From Colius striatus (lineage: Eukaryota > Chordata > Aves > Coliiformes > Coliidae): a stretch of 64,000 nucleotides of DNA. Shown here one piece after another: positions 1-12,100 of this stretch. The notes beneath the pieces were generated by a model that did no database searches, had not been told where the DNA came from, and saw only the letters and a program-made list of their open reading frames with translations. The stretch is taken from contig NC_084763.1 of assembly GCF_028858725.1 (NCBI RefSeq), forward strand, positions 56,505,152-56,569,151, read 5' to 3'. Made by a program: the position numbers and the translations under genes. The first letter of the stretch is position 1. The number at the start of each line of letters is the position of its first letter.

Positions 1-231
1 TTGACACTAGAAACTTCAAATGAACCTTGTAAACAGTGAGCCCTCTCAGCATGTGTATAATCACCCTAATCTTGATGCCTCCACCCCACATATCCTGTTC
101 CTTGATGAAGGCAGGGATGTTTCCACCATACACAAATGTAGATACATATGGACACACACACTTTCCACAGTCTTCTTGCTTTGATCAAACAGAAACCACA
201 GTAAATGCCTGCAAGATAAACAGCCACAACT

Positions 232-360
232 GAAATACTGTGTCCAGTTCTAGGCCCCTCAGTTCCAGAAGGACAGGGAGCTGCTGGAGAGAGTTCAGCA
301 CAGAGCCACCAAGATGATGAAGAGAGTAGAGCATCTCCCTTGTGATGAAGGATTGCTAAA
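232..360 (+). repeat. CR1 LINE fragment
   Basis: The stretch reads like the internal 3' half of avian CR1 in sense orientation: a 'tgtccagttctaggcccctc' block, then 'ctggagagagttcagcacag' and an 'aagatgatgaagag' block. It lacks the CR1 3' tail, so it is a truncated, diverged copy. Confidence 0.75.
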
Positions 361-1700
361 GAAAAGTTTTACTGTGGTGGTAAAAAGCAGCTTCTTTAGT
401 GTGTCTGTCACTATATAGCCCATGTTGTTCAAAATATCTGTCAGTAAATACATTAATTATGGTTTCAGATCCTTAAACAAGTGCACTGCAGGCTCCAGGG
501 AAACAGAAGGGAACTTAATGCCAACCACCTTCACATATTCACCTTTGCTTACCGTTCTTACCACGTGTCACGCTCCATTATCTCCCGGTAGACCAGGGAA
601 ACACAAGGGACTATTAAACAAACACATACGGAGTTTTGAACTTCTACTCACTCAAGAGTCAACTAATCCAGTTTAAATGCACAACTTGTAGGTTTTGTCC
701 TTTTAAAAGCATGTTGCTGTAAACCAGGACTATTGGTATTGACATACTCTTAGTATAACTCTTTTTGGTTAGGAATATAGAATTCCAACTGAAGTTACCA
801 AATATTTTCTCCAGATTCATTTGGACAGAGGGACCCCAGCTAGTACCATTTAAACTCCACTAAACCAAAACACCTTTCAAATATCTCTTTAAACAAAAAA
901 GCTGAACTTGTTCATTACTGAAGGTGTAAAAACAGACCTTTGGAAGTTACAAATCAGCATATGGGGACAAATAAATAGACCTTTTTAACAGCAGCTGCAC
1001 AAGGATTTGTATACATTATGTATCAGTCTCTAGAGAGATTTGTATATTAATGTCATTAGACTACCAAGATTAGATATAAAGCTACTTTTCCTACTTGCTC
1101 AGCTCCTCACTCTGTGAAATTCAAACACTAAGTAGATGTCTTCCAGACTGCAAACTTGAGCAAACACTGTCACAATGTCATTTAATAGATCTAAACTGTT
1201 TCTTGAAAAAGAGAAATGAAAGGGAATCTATTACCTGCTTAACCAGTTAGGACATTTCTCAGTGAAAGGATGACAGCAAGTATTCCCAAGTTTCCCTTCA
1301 CTTTGTAAAGTCTTTCTTCATTGTCACTGTTAGAAGACTCTAGTGGTCAACAGGAAAAGACACACGTGGAGAATTATGTTTGTGTCAGGTGCTCACAATA
1401 TGTGAGCACTTGAAAGGCTGGGTACTATCAGGTGAATAAACCATTATACTTAAACTACAGCACTACAGTAATCTAAGCAAATATTGCACTGCAGAAAGCA
1501 CTTTGCTGAGTTGTTTTCCAGCTTTCTAAAAGCTCAGGATTGCCCCAGACACCTAGCATCTCTCCTGGAGAACAAAATCCACAGAAACCTCATCCTGGTG
1601 CAAGAATCAACTTCCAGCGAGAACCAACCTGCAGATGTTACCGCCAGCCATTCCCCGCCTGCATTCCTGCCACCGACACAGGCCACTGGGGAAGCAGAGG
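361..1700. other. Unassigned single-copy AT-rich DNA
   Basis: No coding exon, RNA gene or recognisable repeat was seen. Several AATAAA motifs occur on the plus strand (near 967 and 1434), but nothing ties them to a transcript. The moderately long plus-strand open frame at 1484-1936 runs into the GC island and matches no family I recognise. Confidence 0.4.
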
Positions 1701-1945
1701 CAGCACAGGCACTCGAACGGGCCAGTTGTACACACCAGAGCACTGCAGCAGCAGCTGATCCCCGTCCTTCCAAGTCCGCCGGCGTAGCCCGCACGGCGCT
1801 GAAGCAGCGCAGCCGCCGCACCTCGTTTACCTCCCCTAACATCGCTGCCGTGGGACGCACGCTACACACCCCAGTTACTACACGCACACGGAAACTGTTG
1901 CCAGGCTATGCACAGCGTCTCTCCCCCGCCCCTTGAAGCTGCAGG
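1700..1945. promoter_or_regulatory. GC-rich island with possible minus-strand exon
   Basis: CpG content rises sharply over about 250 bases inside AT-rich DNA. On the minus strand a strong pyrimidine tract ends in CAG near 1936. It is followed by about 110 GC-rich bases, an ATG near 1840, and four codons later a donor-like GAG|GTAAAC. On this reading it is a short internal or first exon of an unidentified gene. It could equally be a bare CpG-island promoter. The predicted peptide was not recognised. Confidence 0.35.
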
Positions 1946-4570
1946 ACAAAAAAAAACTAGCAGAAAAGAAACAGGCAGATTTCGGGCTGTGGGCAAGGAA
2001 ACGGCCCCTCCAGACAAACCAGCAGCGCTGGCATCAAGCACTTACTCCACACACAGTAGTTCCTAGACAGAGGAGTCAAAGCTGCACCAACACTATGAGA
2101 AACAGTACAAATTGCTTGCCCTTAAATGTCACCTCATGTTTCCTTCAGGTACACACCCTGACAAATACCTCTGCAGCAACTGAAATCCTCCCCTGCTAAG
2201 CCAAGATTTCACACTGCTAAAGGCCCTGCTACAGAAGTGAAAGAAACACCAAGCTTACATTTTTGGTCTTCTTGCTTTACAACCAGTCTCAGCCATGTAA
2301 TGTCTGATGTCACTGGAGTACCAGTATGTGGAAGTACTATGGGAATTGTAGTCTTTCCTCTATTGTGCAATAGCTACAAGGGACAGGATCCAAGACTGCA
2401 GCTGGCAAGCCTTAGGAATCCTCCACACAGAGCCTTATGGGGACTGCCCGAGAAATCCATCTGAACTGCTTTATTTAGGCAGGAAACACTGCTCAGATGG
2501 GAGAGAGGAAAAGTGTGTGGGAGGGTTTGAAATGCATCTTCTCCTCCTTCCCACTCGAGAAGCAATTTCCAAGCAATTATTCCCAGCTAATCATACCCTG
2601 CCAAAATCTAAGTCACAATCAGGATGCAGGACCCAGTAAGGAAACTTTGACTGCTATAATATACATATATGATATAACAACGTTGTATTTAACAGAGCTT
2701 TTATGACAAGTTTGGTACCTCTTCTATCTCCTCATTAAAAAGCCACAAATCACTGGATTGTCACTGGTCACAAGGCACCGACCACTTGTATTTGCCTTCC
2801 CACCAAGAGCTATCACTCAGCTCATCCCAGCAGTCAAATAACTATGAGGGACTTGCACAGAGCAAACAACTTAAGCTCTGTGTTAACCATAAAAAAATAT
2901 AAAGGTTATTTTATTTAAAGGCTTTATTTCAAGCTAAAGTGCTGCAGCTGACCTACCTTGTCCTCACTCAAGCTGCTCATCAATGTACACTTAAATCATT
3001 TGAGTTAAACATAAAAATATATTGTTCACTCTAAACAATAAAACCAGCCCAAAATGCACCTGACAGAACATGATAAAACTCTTGTGACAACTAGAAGTGT
3101 TACAGTGGAAATCACAAAACCATTCAGAGCCTTAAGTTCCTCAGTGACTTAAGGCAGGTAGGCTACAAATAATCTTGAAAAAGATGGGGTTAACAACAGC
3201 TTTGGACAAAGTTTCTCCTGGTCTGGAGGCATTTTCACTAAGTTATGGTAACAATCACCTTGTTCTGCTAAGTCCTTCCCTCCCTGCTACCACTGCAGCA
3301 TGCCCCACAGCGTATAACCTTCCCCCATTATTACTTCAGTGTATTCCATACAGCTTTTCTGACATGGCAATAAATAGAAAATGAGATCACCCCTCCTTAA
3401 AAACCTCAGCCTTTGTTTCCATTATTGCTATTCTCCCTCTGGTTCCTCTCCACAAAGCTATCATGGCATTCTGGGATGGTGATTCTCCTCCTCTAGGAGC
3501 CTGACAGCAGCACAACCTGAGGACAACACACAGATACATGACAAAGGAAGCTTTTATACCCATTTCTACACGTATGTTTTTGGTATGGTGTGTTTGCACC
3601 AGAGCTGCTGATAGTACCTGCTGAATTCCAGGCTTCTAAGACAAAAATCTGAAGCCAGGGACTAAAGAAAATGGAAAAGCCCCAATGTTTCCCCTGTTAC
3701 AGCAGCACAGTAATAAAGTACTTGCATTCATTTTAGAGACAGGAGTAGATCCCAGTAGCTTCAAATGAAGTCCCAACAGCTCATTCACACTCGTTTGGCC
3801 AGGCAGAGGGAAAGAAAGGAAATCCAAACATGATCCACAAAAACAATTAGACACAAATTATTTCTGCTAGCTTAAAAACAGTATGTTACAGACAAAAAAG
3901 AGCCTTTTCAGAAGGGCTCACAGCCTATGGAAAGCAAAATGCTTCATATGCAAACAGTTGAAAGAATAATCTGAAGTAAAAACGTAGCATCTATGTTACC
4001 ATCCAGCTCACACTGTGCTCCTAACAAAATTCCTATAAAGTAGCTACAAGTGGTAGTAGCTACACCCTGAAAGTAACACACAAAATGCCCCCAGTGTCCC
4101 TGCAGAAGTGGGTAAACAGCAGGGACGGCTGTGAACAGGGTGATAAAAGGTGCTCAGCTCCCTTGCCCTGAAAAAGCTGGACAACATGAGCTACACAAAT
4201 CTTATTTGTGACTCGGCTCTGCAGGATTCCCTGAAGATTTCAAAGGTTTCAGCAACACCTTAACAGTGGGCAAACAAAACATTAAGCTATAAATATCTGT
4301 AGGGACTTTTTAGACTCGCTAACTTCAAGTAACTCAGTGTGACCTTGCTCACACACAACCTCCTAGGGTCAACCTGGCCTCAGCAGCGTGAATTCACAGA
4401 GGTAACAGTGCATTTTAAGTAACAGACTACAGTGATTTGAGTAACTCGGTATAACGTGTTTCTACAGTAGGCTGAAGTGAGGAGCACTCGTTCTTCTGGA
4501 CGCCTCATCCCACCAAGACAATGTTCTTGTATCTTTACAACAGGAAACGTACAAATCGCAACAATGAATC
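1946..4570. other. Unassigned AT-rich DNA with scattered poly(A) motifs
   Basis: No family was recognised on either strand. Minus-strand AATAAA motifs cluster near 2905-2930, and plus-strand AATAAA motifs lie near 3044, 3370 and 3710. This would fit a long 3' UTR or an intron, but no reading frame anchors it. A small palindromic pair, GTAGCTAC, is repeated around 4040-4065. Confidence 0.35.
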
Positions 4571-4574
4571 CAAA

Positions 4575-4700
4575 TGTTGCTTTCTGAAAGCAAAACAAAC
4601 AAACAAAGGCAGGGAGAAGGAAGCAAAACAAACAAAGGCAGGGAGAGGAATGTAAACCAAACAAAAGCAGAGAAAGGGAAGTAAAACAAACAAACCTATT
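4575..4700. repeat. Short imperfect tandem repeat, about 35-50 bp unit
   Basis: Three to four diverged units each carry an 'aaacaaacaaaggcaggga' core. The spacing is irregular. The units create a hydrophobic minus-strand frame (within 4462-4829) that is an artefact of the repeat. Confidence 0.7.
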
Positions 4701-4889
4701 TCCTGAACCCAAACATGTCAGTGTATTCCCCTCCACAGTCGCAGAAAGTGACTTCTGCCTTGCCCTATGGGGATTTCTGACTATAACTCTTACTTCACCG
4801 CTCTCTTCTGCTGTCTCTGCACAAACCACTCAGTTGTGGTGTGGCAACACCGCTCACGGATTTCAGACAGGGGGGCTTACGACAGGCAG

Positions 4890-5460
4890 AAGAGCACGAT
4901 AGCCTCGTAATTTCGTAGGTATATCCTTTATTCACACGGTTCTACTCTACCAGAAGCCACGGGGCTTCTCCTCTCTCCAAGGGAGCTCAACAGACCCGCT
5001 TCAGCTCCGGCGTCGCTCCTCACAGCGCAGAGGCTGGTTTCTCCCCCCACGGGAGCGAAGCACCTCACGAGCTCCACCTCACTCCCTTCAGCTCCGGGAC
5101 CCCAGCCCCGTCGTGGCAGCGGAGCAGCAACGCTGACGCCTCACCTCTACCCGGGAAGCGCCGTGAGGCCGCAGGGCCGGAGGCTCAGCCCTACCCGACC
5201 CCATCTTATCCTCCCTGCGGCTTCCCGCTGCGAGGAGCCCCAGCGGCGAGCGCCGCCCCCCCCGCCCCACCCGGGGCAGGCGCCCCAACGGCCGGCGCGA
5301 GCCAGGGCGGGAACGGCGCGTGCCGGGGAAGGCAACGAGCGCGCGGCCGAACGGCCGTTGGTGGGAGGAACCACTGCGCGGGGGGAAGGGGGGGACGAAC
5401 CACCGTGCAGAACGAGACACTGAGGCAGAGAGGGAGAACGGCCAGAAGACGGGGGTCGGG
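4890..5460 (-). promoter_or_regulatory. CpG island, possible minus-strand transcript start
   Basis: Dense CpG DNA with several GC-box-like strings covers about 5000-5460. On the minus strand there is an ATG near 5210 in good context, a donor-like AGAG|GTGAGG at 5145/5144, and a canonical AATAAA at 4935-4930 about 150 bases after the end of the open frame (5088). The island may drive a short unspliced or first-exon transcript. The peptide was not recognised and there is no codon-level support, so this is a promoter call and not a gene call. Confidence 0.45.
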
Positions 5461-5847
5461 AAGGGGTTGGCCTCTGGGAGAAGAGAACCCCCAGTTTAAC
5501 CTTAGAAGGTTACCTGACAGCTCTCCTCAACCACCGTGTTCGTTCTGTGCTGAGCAGGGCATGAAAACCTGACAGTTGCCTCACAAGAGCGGCTCGTTTC
5601 CCGCCCAGGGCGTTAGAGAGGCTGTGTGGGGCTGGCAAGTGTTTCATTTCTCCTAATTTCCTTCTTCCTGCAGAAACCGGTTACTAAAAGTGCCCCTGGG
5701 GACATTTCAGCCCTTTGGCTGACGTGAGGGGCAGGCGGGCGGTTATCTGCCCCTTTCTGGCAGGCTCTGCGTTGGTTTCAGACAGCAGGGAAGGTTTTTG
5801 CTTCGCTTCACTCAGTCCCACCTTTGCTGAAGGAGATTTGCTCTGTC

Positions 5848-6342
5848 GTGGATCACAGAATCCCAGAACGGCAGGGCTTGGATGGGGCCTCCAGAGCTCA
5901 TCCAGTGCCACCCCTTGCCAAAGCAGCTTCCCCTGGCTCAGGGGGCACAGGAACATGTCCAGATGGGTTTGGAAACCTCCCGAGAAGCGGCCTCCACACC
6001 CTCCCTGGGCAGCCTGGGCCAGGGCTCTCTCACCTCAGCACCAAAGGAGTTTCTCCTCCTGTTCAAGTGCAACTTCCCATGTTCCAGCTTGTGCCCATTA
6101 CCCCTTGTCTTGTCACTGGCCACCACAGAAATAAGACTGGCTCCATCCTCTCAATACCTACCCCTTGGGGACTTATCGATTGGGGCTCCCTGTAGTCTTC
6201 TCCAGGCTGAACAGCCTCAGATCTCACAGCCTTTCCTCCTCAGAGAGACCTTCCAGTCCCCTCAGCATCTTGGTAGCCCTGCACTGGGCACTCCAGAAGT
6301 TCTCTAGCACTCTGGAACTGGGGAGCCAGTTGAACTGGGATC
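5848..6342 (-). repeat. CR1 LINE 3' fragment
   Basis: An antisense CR1 tail begins at 5850 ('atcacagaatcccagaacgg') and continues through the usual 'gagctcatccagtg' and 'cccagcctgg' type blocks to about 6340. It is roughly 490 bases long, 5' truncated and diverged. Confidence 0.9.
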
Positions 6343-6344
6343 AT

Positions 6345-8705
6345 CAGTAAAGCCAACAACCCTGCACAATCTGCCTTGTGCTAACACAGCCAATAGCTTG
6401 GCCTTACAGACCAAGCTCTCCCAGCTCAAGCCATTAACCACAGATCAGGCTGCAAGGGAGAGTAAGATATAAAAGGATAGCATGGACTGGGGCTGCCCTC
6501 TTCAATTTCTGCCACATCCTTCCTCCAAAAGTGATCTAGTACCTCTAACAATCAACCCACATGTGTATTTTGTGTCTAACCCTCCCCATTTGTAACCTGC
6601 AGCTGTTAACAACAGAAAAGCCTTTCAAATACATTAAAAAAGACAAAAGAAACGTGTGTAAGCCAGAAAAAGAGATGCAGGGCTTCCCCTAACAGAAGAA
6701 ACAGTAGTGTTTCTTCAGGCTGGGGGCATACCAGTACAATATGACTATTCTGAGGAGGCTTTGCACAAAGGAAAAGCTGCTTCTGGCAAAGCAACATCAA
6801 CAGTCTCGCCTTTGTCACATTGAGAGGATCCAGGAAGGGTGAAGCACTGCAGTTCCATTTATTTTTCCAGCAGAAGGACTTTGGTAACAATCTCAGACCT
6901 GACAAAGGGCTAATGAACAGTGTAAAGACATTTCTTGTGAGCAAGCAACTCAAGGAAGTATTGTGTATCTTCACACAGGGTAAATAAAAGGTACCATCTC
7001 CTTCAGGCGAGTCACATTTAGATTACTGATACAACAACCTTTTAATAAGATATTCCACAAACTATTTTTACAGCAAGCATAAAGGTTTTTAATCAATATG
7101 AGCATTTTTCACAGGTAAATTCCTTTCACAGTGACACTGAGACAGTGGCAGAATGTGCTTTGGATGTCTGGATATGCATGCAAGAGGGGGTTTTTTTGGT
7201 CAGCATGGGATTTCACCCGCTCATCTCTCATCGAGCCCCTTCACACATGCACTGTTCCAAAAGCAGTAGTGCAATGGATTTACTGCAATACAAAAATACA
7301 CAGGGCTCCTATAAATGATGGCAGGTCAGCAGGGTTAAACAGGCACAGAGATGGTTGGTTTGAGGAGGGCAGAGGAATACATTGACTGCAGAAGCAAGGA
7401 AAAGTGCAAAGAGCATCAGGAGCCATAAAAAAAGCAGCAAAGACACCCCTGAAGTACTGGACTGCTCTGAAAACCCACAGGGGACAGTGGATGGATGGAG
7501 AAAACCTTATCTGAGGATGGCAGCAGGGAGAGATTTTTGTACGAAGGGTACAGAGAACTCTCCTCTAACAACTGTGGTGGTGAAGCAGCCAGAGAAAGGA
7601 GTGTGTTGAAAATCCTCCCTCGGGAACACCAGCCTAAGCCAAGAGCACATGTGACATCAACCACTTCTTCAGGGACTGTCTGAAGGCTGAGGAAAGGAGC
7701 AAAGGTCAGGGACGGGGACAGGCTGTCCCTTCAGCAGCTTTGTGGAGGAACTGAGGTAAGCCCTTGCAACGGCTTCAGGGAAGCAAGGAGGATTTTTTTT
7801 GTACAAGATGACAGAGCAAAAATGTTGATGCCAAAAAAAAAATGCACTCCTCAATTGTTGTTGGCAACTGGAGGGCACGTTCTCCAAGAGATTATTCTGC
7901 CAAGCAACAGCACAACAATACAATAGTCACCCCAGGGCACGCACCAGTGCACATTCCTCCTGCAAAATACCACTCTCCTCTCTGAAACGGTTGTTTGAGT
8001 GAGGGAAGTGTTTGTGACCGAGGTGAGGAGCAGCAGAGGAGCTGGCTGCTGCTGGCTGTGCTCCCTCTGCAGGTGCTGAAGCAAGGGAACATTGTTTGAG
8101 AGCTTTCCCACCAGGATGACTTATTAAAATCAAGGTCTGAAATGCCAAGTACAAGGTATTCCTCACCATTGGCAGTTACAGAGGTGGGAAAAACAGCCAC
8201 CCAATCAATAAGTTTAAGCAGCAGCTCAATGCAAGGAGTAATTTGCAGTGAACACTTTAGCCTGAGTATTTATCTTACATAAGATGAGAGCAGCATGCTC
8301 TCCACTGAAAAACCCCACATGATAATACCACAGAATGGTCACTGTGAACAGAAACATTCAGTGCATACAACAGGGAAACTGCTGCTCCCTTCACTCGCTT
8401 CAGCCCGAACACCTCCTGCACCCAACACAGCTCTGGGCGAGTGGTGGACTGAAAAGCTAGCAGCAGTCCAACATAAAGACACGTGGCAACCCCTTAAATA
8501 CAGGGAACTCTCAAAAAAAAAGCTGCATTTCCCTGTGTACCCTGCACAGGTCTCTCCACAACACTTAACTGATGATCATCCTGTCCTCAGTTCAGTGGCC
8601 CACCGCCGGTTTGGGTTGCTGCTGTTTCGCCCTGCTTTGAGGAATCCTCTGACGCCCGTCAAACACCACAGACAACAGCTGAAGGCAGAGACACCTCCCC
8701 AAATG
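6345..8705. other. Intergenic DNA downstream of IBA57
   Basis: No exon or known repeat was recognised. A TATA-like TATAAAAG at 6468-6475 on the plus strand has no associated open frame or CpG island. Scattered open frames of 60-145 codons on both strands show no family resemblance. Confidence 0.35.
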
Positions 8706-8707
8706 TA

Positions 8708-8765
8708 TCACACAAAACACCCTTCTCAATAAGGCAAATGTGAGAGTGGTGATCCCTCCTTTATT
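8708..8765 (-). terminator. IBA57: Predicted IBA57 poly(A) site
   Basis: AATAAA on the minus strand at 8765-8760 overlaps the IBA57 stop codon (8763-8761). A GU-rich stretch at about 8724-8708 could serve as the downstream element, with cleavage expected near 8740. This predicts a 3' UTR of only about 20-30 bases. Longer isoforms using later signals are not excluded. Confidence 0.6.
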
Positions 8766-9152
8766 TACCAGCAGTTTTTGGCCACCACTCGGGTATACTT
8801 GCAGTGAGCTTCACTTTATCCCCCGCGATCTTTAGGCAGAGAGGTTCATTGATATTAGCTAACCTCAGCAACGCTATACCGAGCTCACCTCCCCCAGCCC
8901 GGAACCTGCCAGCTGACTTTCCCAACTCAGTGCAGATCTCAGCACCCTCAGGGATGCTGTCCTTGGGAAGAGGGGCTGCGAAGCGGACCGGCAGTAGGCG
9001 TTTGCGAATGACGCCTGTGTGGTGGGTCCTGGCTGTCAGCTCCTGTCCAATGTAACAGCCTTTGGTAAAGCTGATGCCATTCATGTAGGCCAGGTTGGAT
9101 TCCAGTGGGAGGGCTACTCCAGGAGGGAGATCTTTCACACCTTCAGGAATTC
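8761..9152 (-). CDS. IBA57: IBA57 coding exon 3
   Basis: Acceptor AG at 9154-9153. Encodes Gly210 to the TAA stop at 8763-8761, with the KGCYIGQE signature and a C-terminal barrel segment ending [10 protein letters not shown]. This is the most conserved part of the protein. Confidence 0.96.
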
Positions 9153-12100
9153 CTAGGAAGAAAGGAAAACCCAATGGATAAATGCAGTAAGATCTTCATC
9201 AGTTACGATTTCTTTGAGTTGTAAAACCAAGAGAACCCATGACAAGCAGCATGAACTTGCTGGTAGTTTTGGGCCTAAGTGAAATCATGAGCCATAAATG
9301 ATGTTCAGTCTGAAGATTAAACAGAGAACTGCACTACAACCTAATTTCAGGAAGCTCACCTCACAAGCATCCCAGTGGAAATTCAAAGCAACCACAATGA
9401 TGCTGACGACCACAGAAAGGCAACAAGAGGTTCCAAAGAAACACAAGGAAGAATTTTTTCCCTGTTGAGGTGAGAGAGCACTGGCAGGGGCTGTCCAGAT
9501 GGGCTGTGGAGTCTCCTTCTCTGGGGACATTCCAACCCAGCTTGATGAGTTCCTGTGTGACCTACTCCAGGTGGTCCTGCTCTGGCAGAGGGGTTGGACT
9601 GGGTGAGCTTTCCAGGTCCCTTCCAGCCCTTGAGGTTCTGTGATTCTGTGATCAACTCAGATGTAATGCCAATGGCAAAACCTCTCTCACCCAAAGCCCA
9701 CAAGCAGACTTTAATCAAAGAATCTCTGAGGTTGGAAAAGACTTGGGGAGATCGAGTCCACCCACTCCCCCAGCACTGCCACCACTAAACCTTGTCCCTC
9801 GGCTGCTCTTTATTAATAAGAGTTATTTTCTTCAGATCTAAAGCTCCTAAGTTCTTTTCTTTGTTAAAGCCCAAATGCCTATATAATGAGCCCTTCTTTT
9901 TCTGTGGCCAATGACACAAAAGTAGTGTTTTTCTGAAGCAGTGTTGAATCCAGCCTTCTGCAGCAGCACAGCAAGGAGTGCTGGTGTTCCACGGAGGTGC
10001 AGCCCAGTTTGACCCGCTAACAATTTGCTTTTTCAAATCAGGTGGACTCAGGTTTAAGCAGATGACCATCATCTTTCAGTCTGCCAATTAATTTAATCAG
10101 TTATCTGTGTGGAGACAGTAAAATCAAATAAACAGGAGCTCTGTGCAGGTCCAGGGGCTCCTGGGATCGAGTTCCCTCCCAGCTCAAACCTCCACCCTTG
10201 GCCTCTGAGTTACCTCTGTAAATCCAAGTCACATATTTTTAGGAAAGCAAGGTAGGGTGTTTCCTTTTCCTTCCTTAGCAACAAGGAAAACACACAGACT
10301 GTGCATAATCCCAAAATAATCAAAGTGACTCAAACCACAGGAGCTTCCCTCTAAGAAAATGAATAATCTTGGTTTGCTTTTGCTGTTGGTGTTCCCGACC
10401 CACTGCCCCATAATCTTAGTCACAGTAGTTGCAATCCTGCCTGGTGGCAGAATCACTATCTGGATAGAGTTTCCTGTGACTAGGATTACAGGGCAGTCTT
10501 ACCCTGCCTTTTATCAGCACATAGACTCTGCTCATATGATGCAACTGAGATAATACATAAATAAGTTTCCCCAAATCCAGTGAGACAGAGTGTAAAACGG
10601 GGCTTGGCTTTACCTTGTTTGTACCTGTGCCTGTGGTAATCCTGAATATTTCCAATATGACTCCCCGGGATAACTTCTGATGGATTTGCTCCTTTCTTTG
10701 CAATCAGTCTCCAGCCCATCACTTCTGTTCTGGGGTCAGGTGTTAAAATCAGAGCCTGGTCTGGACACTGAGGGAGGGAACTGGCAATGTCTCCAGTCCT
10801 CTCCCCAGGGATGACAGCCCACAAAGAGAGGTCAAGGCAAGGGGTGATGTTTACTTTCCTCCGGATCTTGTACAGTTTCAGATGTTTTTGTACAGTGTCC
10901 AGCATGCCGCTGTCACACTCCAGCAGGATGTGTGGCTCTTCTTCTGGACTCTCGTGAAGCCTAAAAAAAGTAACACCCACAAAGGTCAGAAAAACAAGCC
11001 TCTGCAGTAGCAGAAGCCAACCGCTTTATCTTGATCCTGGTGTGGATCCAGGGACTGGGAATCTCACTGAAGGCTGCTGGTGCACACAAAAGCAGCACTC
11101 AGCTCCCTCGAGAGCGGTGCTCAGTGTCAGGCCTCTCACTGCCAGAGGGACACTGAGGGGCTGCAGCGTGGCCAGAGCCGGGCACAGAGCTGGGGAAGGG
11201 GCTGGAGCACAAGGGTGGTGGGGAATGGCTGAGGGAATGGGGGTGTTCAGCCTGGAGGAGCCTGAGGGGGCAGAGGAGGCTGTGGCTGGTGTATCACAGT
11301 ATCGGTGCTGTGAGACAGCACAAACCACCTGTTTTGGACACGGCTCAAATATACCCACAGATGCTGTGCCTGTGCCCTGCCTTGAGGGCTGCTTAAAAAC
11401 ATCATTACTATGTTAATGTTGAAAAATATTAACAATATTCATAAATAAAATTAACTTTCTCTTTAAGGAACTTCTGGAGAGAGCAGCACAGGGCTACTGA
11501 GATGATGCAGAGACTAGATCGTCTTTCTTATGAGGAAAGGCTGAGACCTGGGGCTGTTTAGTGTGGAGAAGGCTGAGGGAGGATCGCATCAACACTTATG
11601 AACACCTAAAGGGACAGTGTCGAGAGGGTGGGGTGAGCCTTTTTTCTGCTGTGCCCAGAGACAGGACAAGGGGTAACGGGCACAAACTGGAACACAGGAA
11701 TTTCCCCTGTAACAGGAGGAGAAGCTTGTTTGGTGTTGAGGTGAGGGAGCCCTGGACCAGGCTGCCCAGGGAGGGTGTGGAGTAAGACAAGGGGCAGCAG
11801 GTACAAGCTGGAACAGAAGACGTTCCAACAAAACATAAGGAAAAGCTTTTTCCCTGTTGAGGTGAGGGAGCCCTGGCAGGGGCTGCCCAGATGGGCTGTG
11901 GAGCCTCCTTCTCTGCAGACATCCCAACCCAGCTGGATGAGTCCCTGTGTGCCCTACTCCAGGAGGTCCTGCTGTGGCAGGGGGGTTGCACTGGATGAGC
12001 TTTCCAGGTCCCTTCCAACCTTTGAGATTCTGTGATTCTCGGGAGGTTTCCAAACCCTCACGGACACGCTCCTGTGTCCCCTGACTGAAGGAACTGCTTT

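Noticed and set aside
4462-4829. Hydrophobic, membrane-like small protein
   Set aside because: The Phe/Leu/Cys richness comes from the imperfect tandem repeat at 4575-4700.
6468-6475. TATA box
   Set aside because: An isolated match with no supporting promoter elements or exon.
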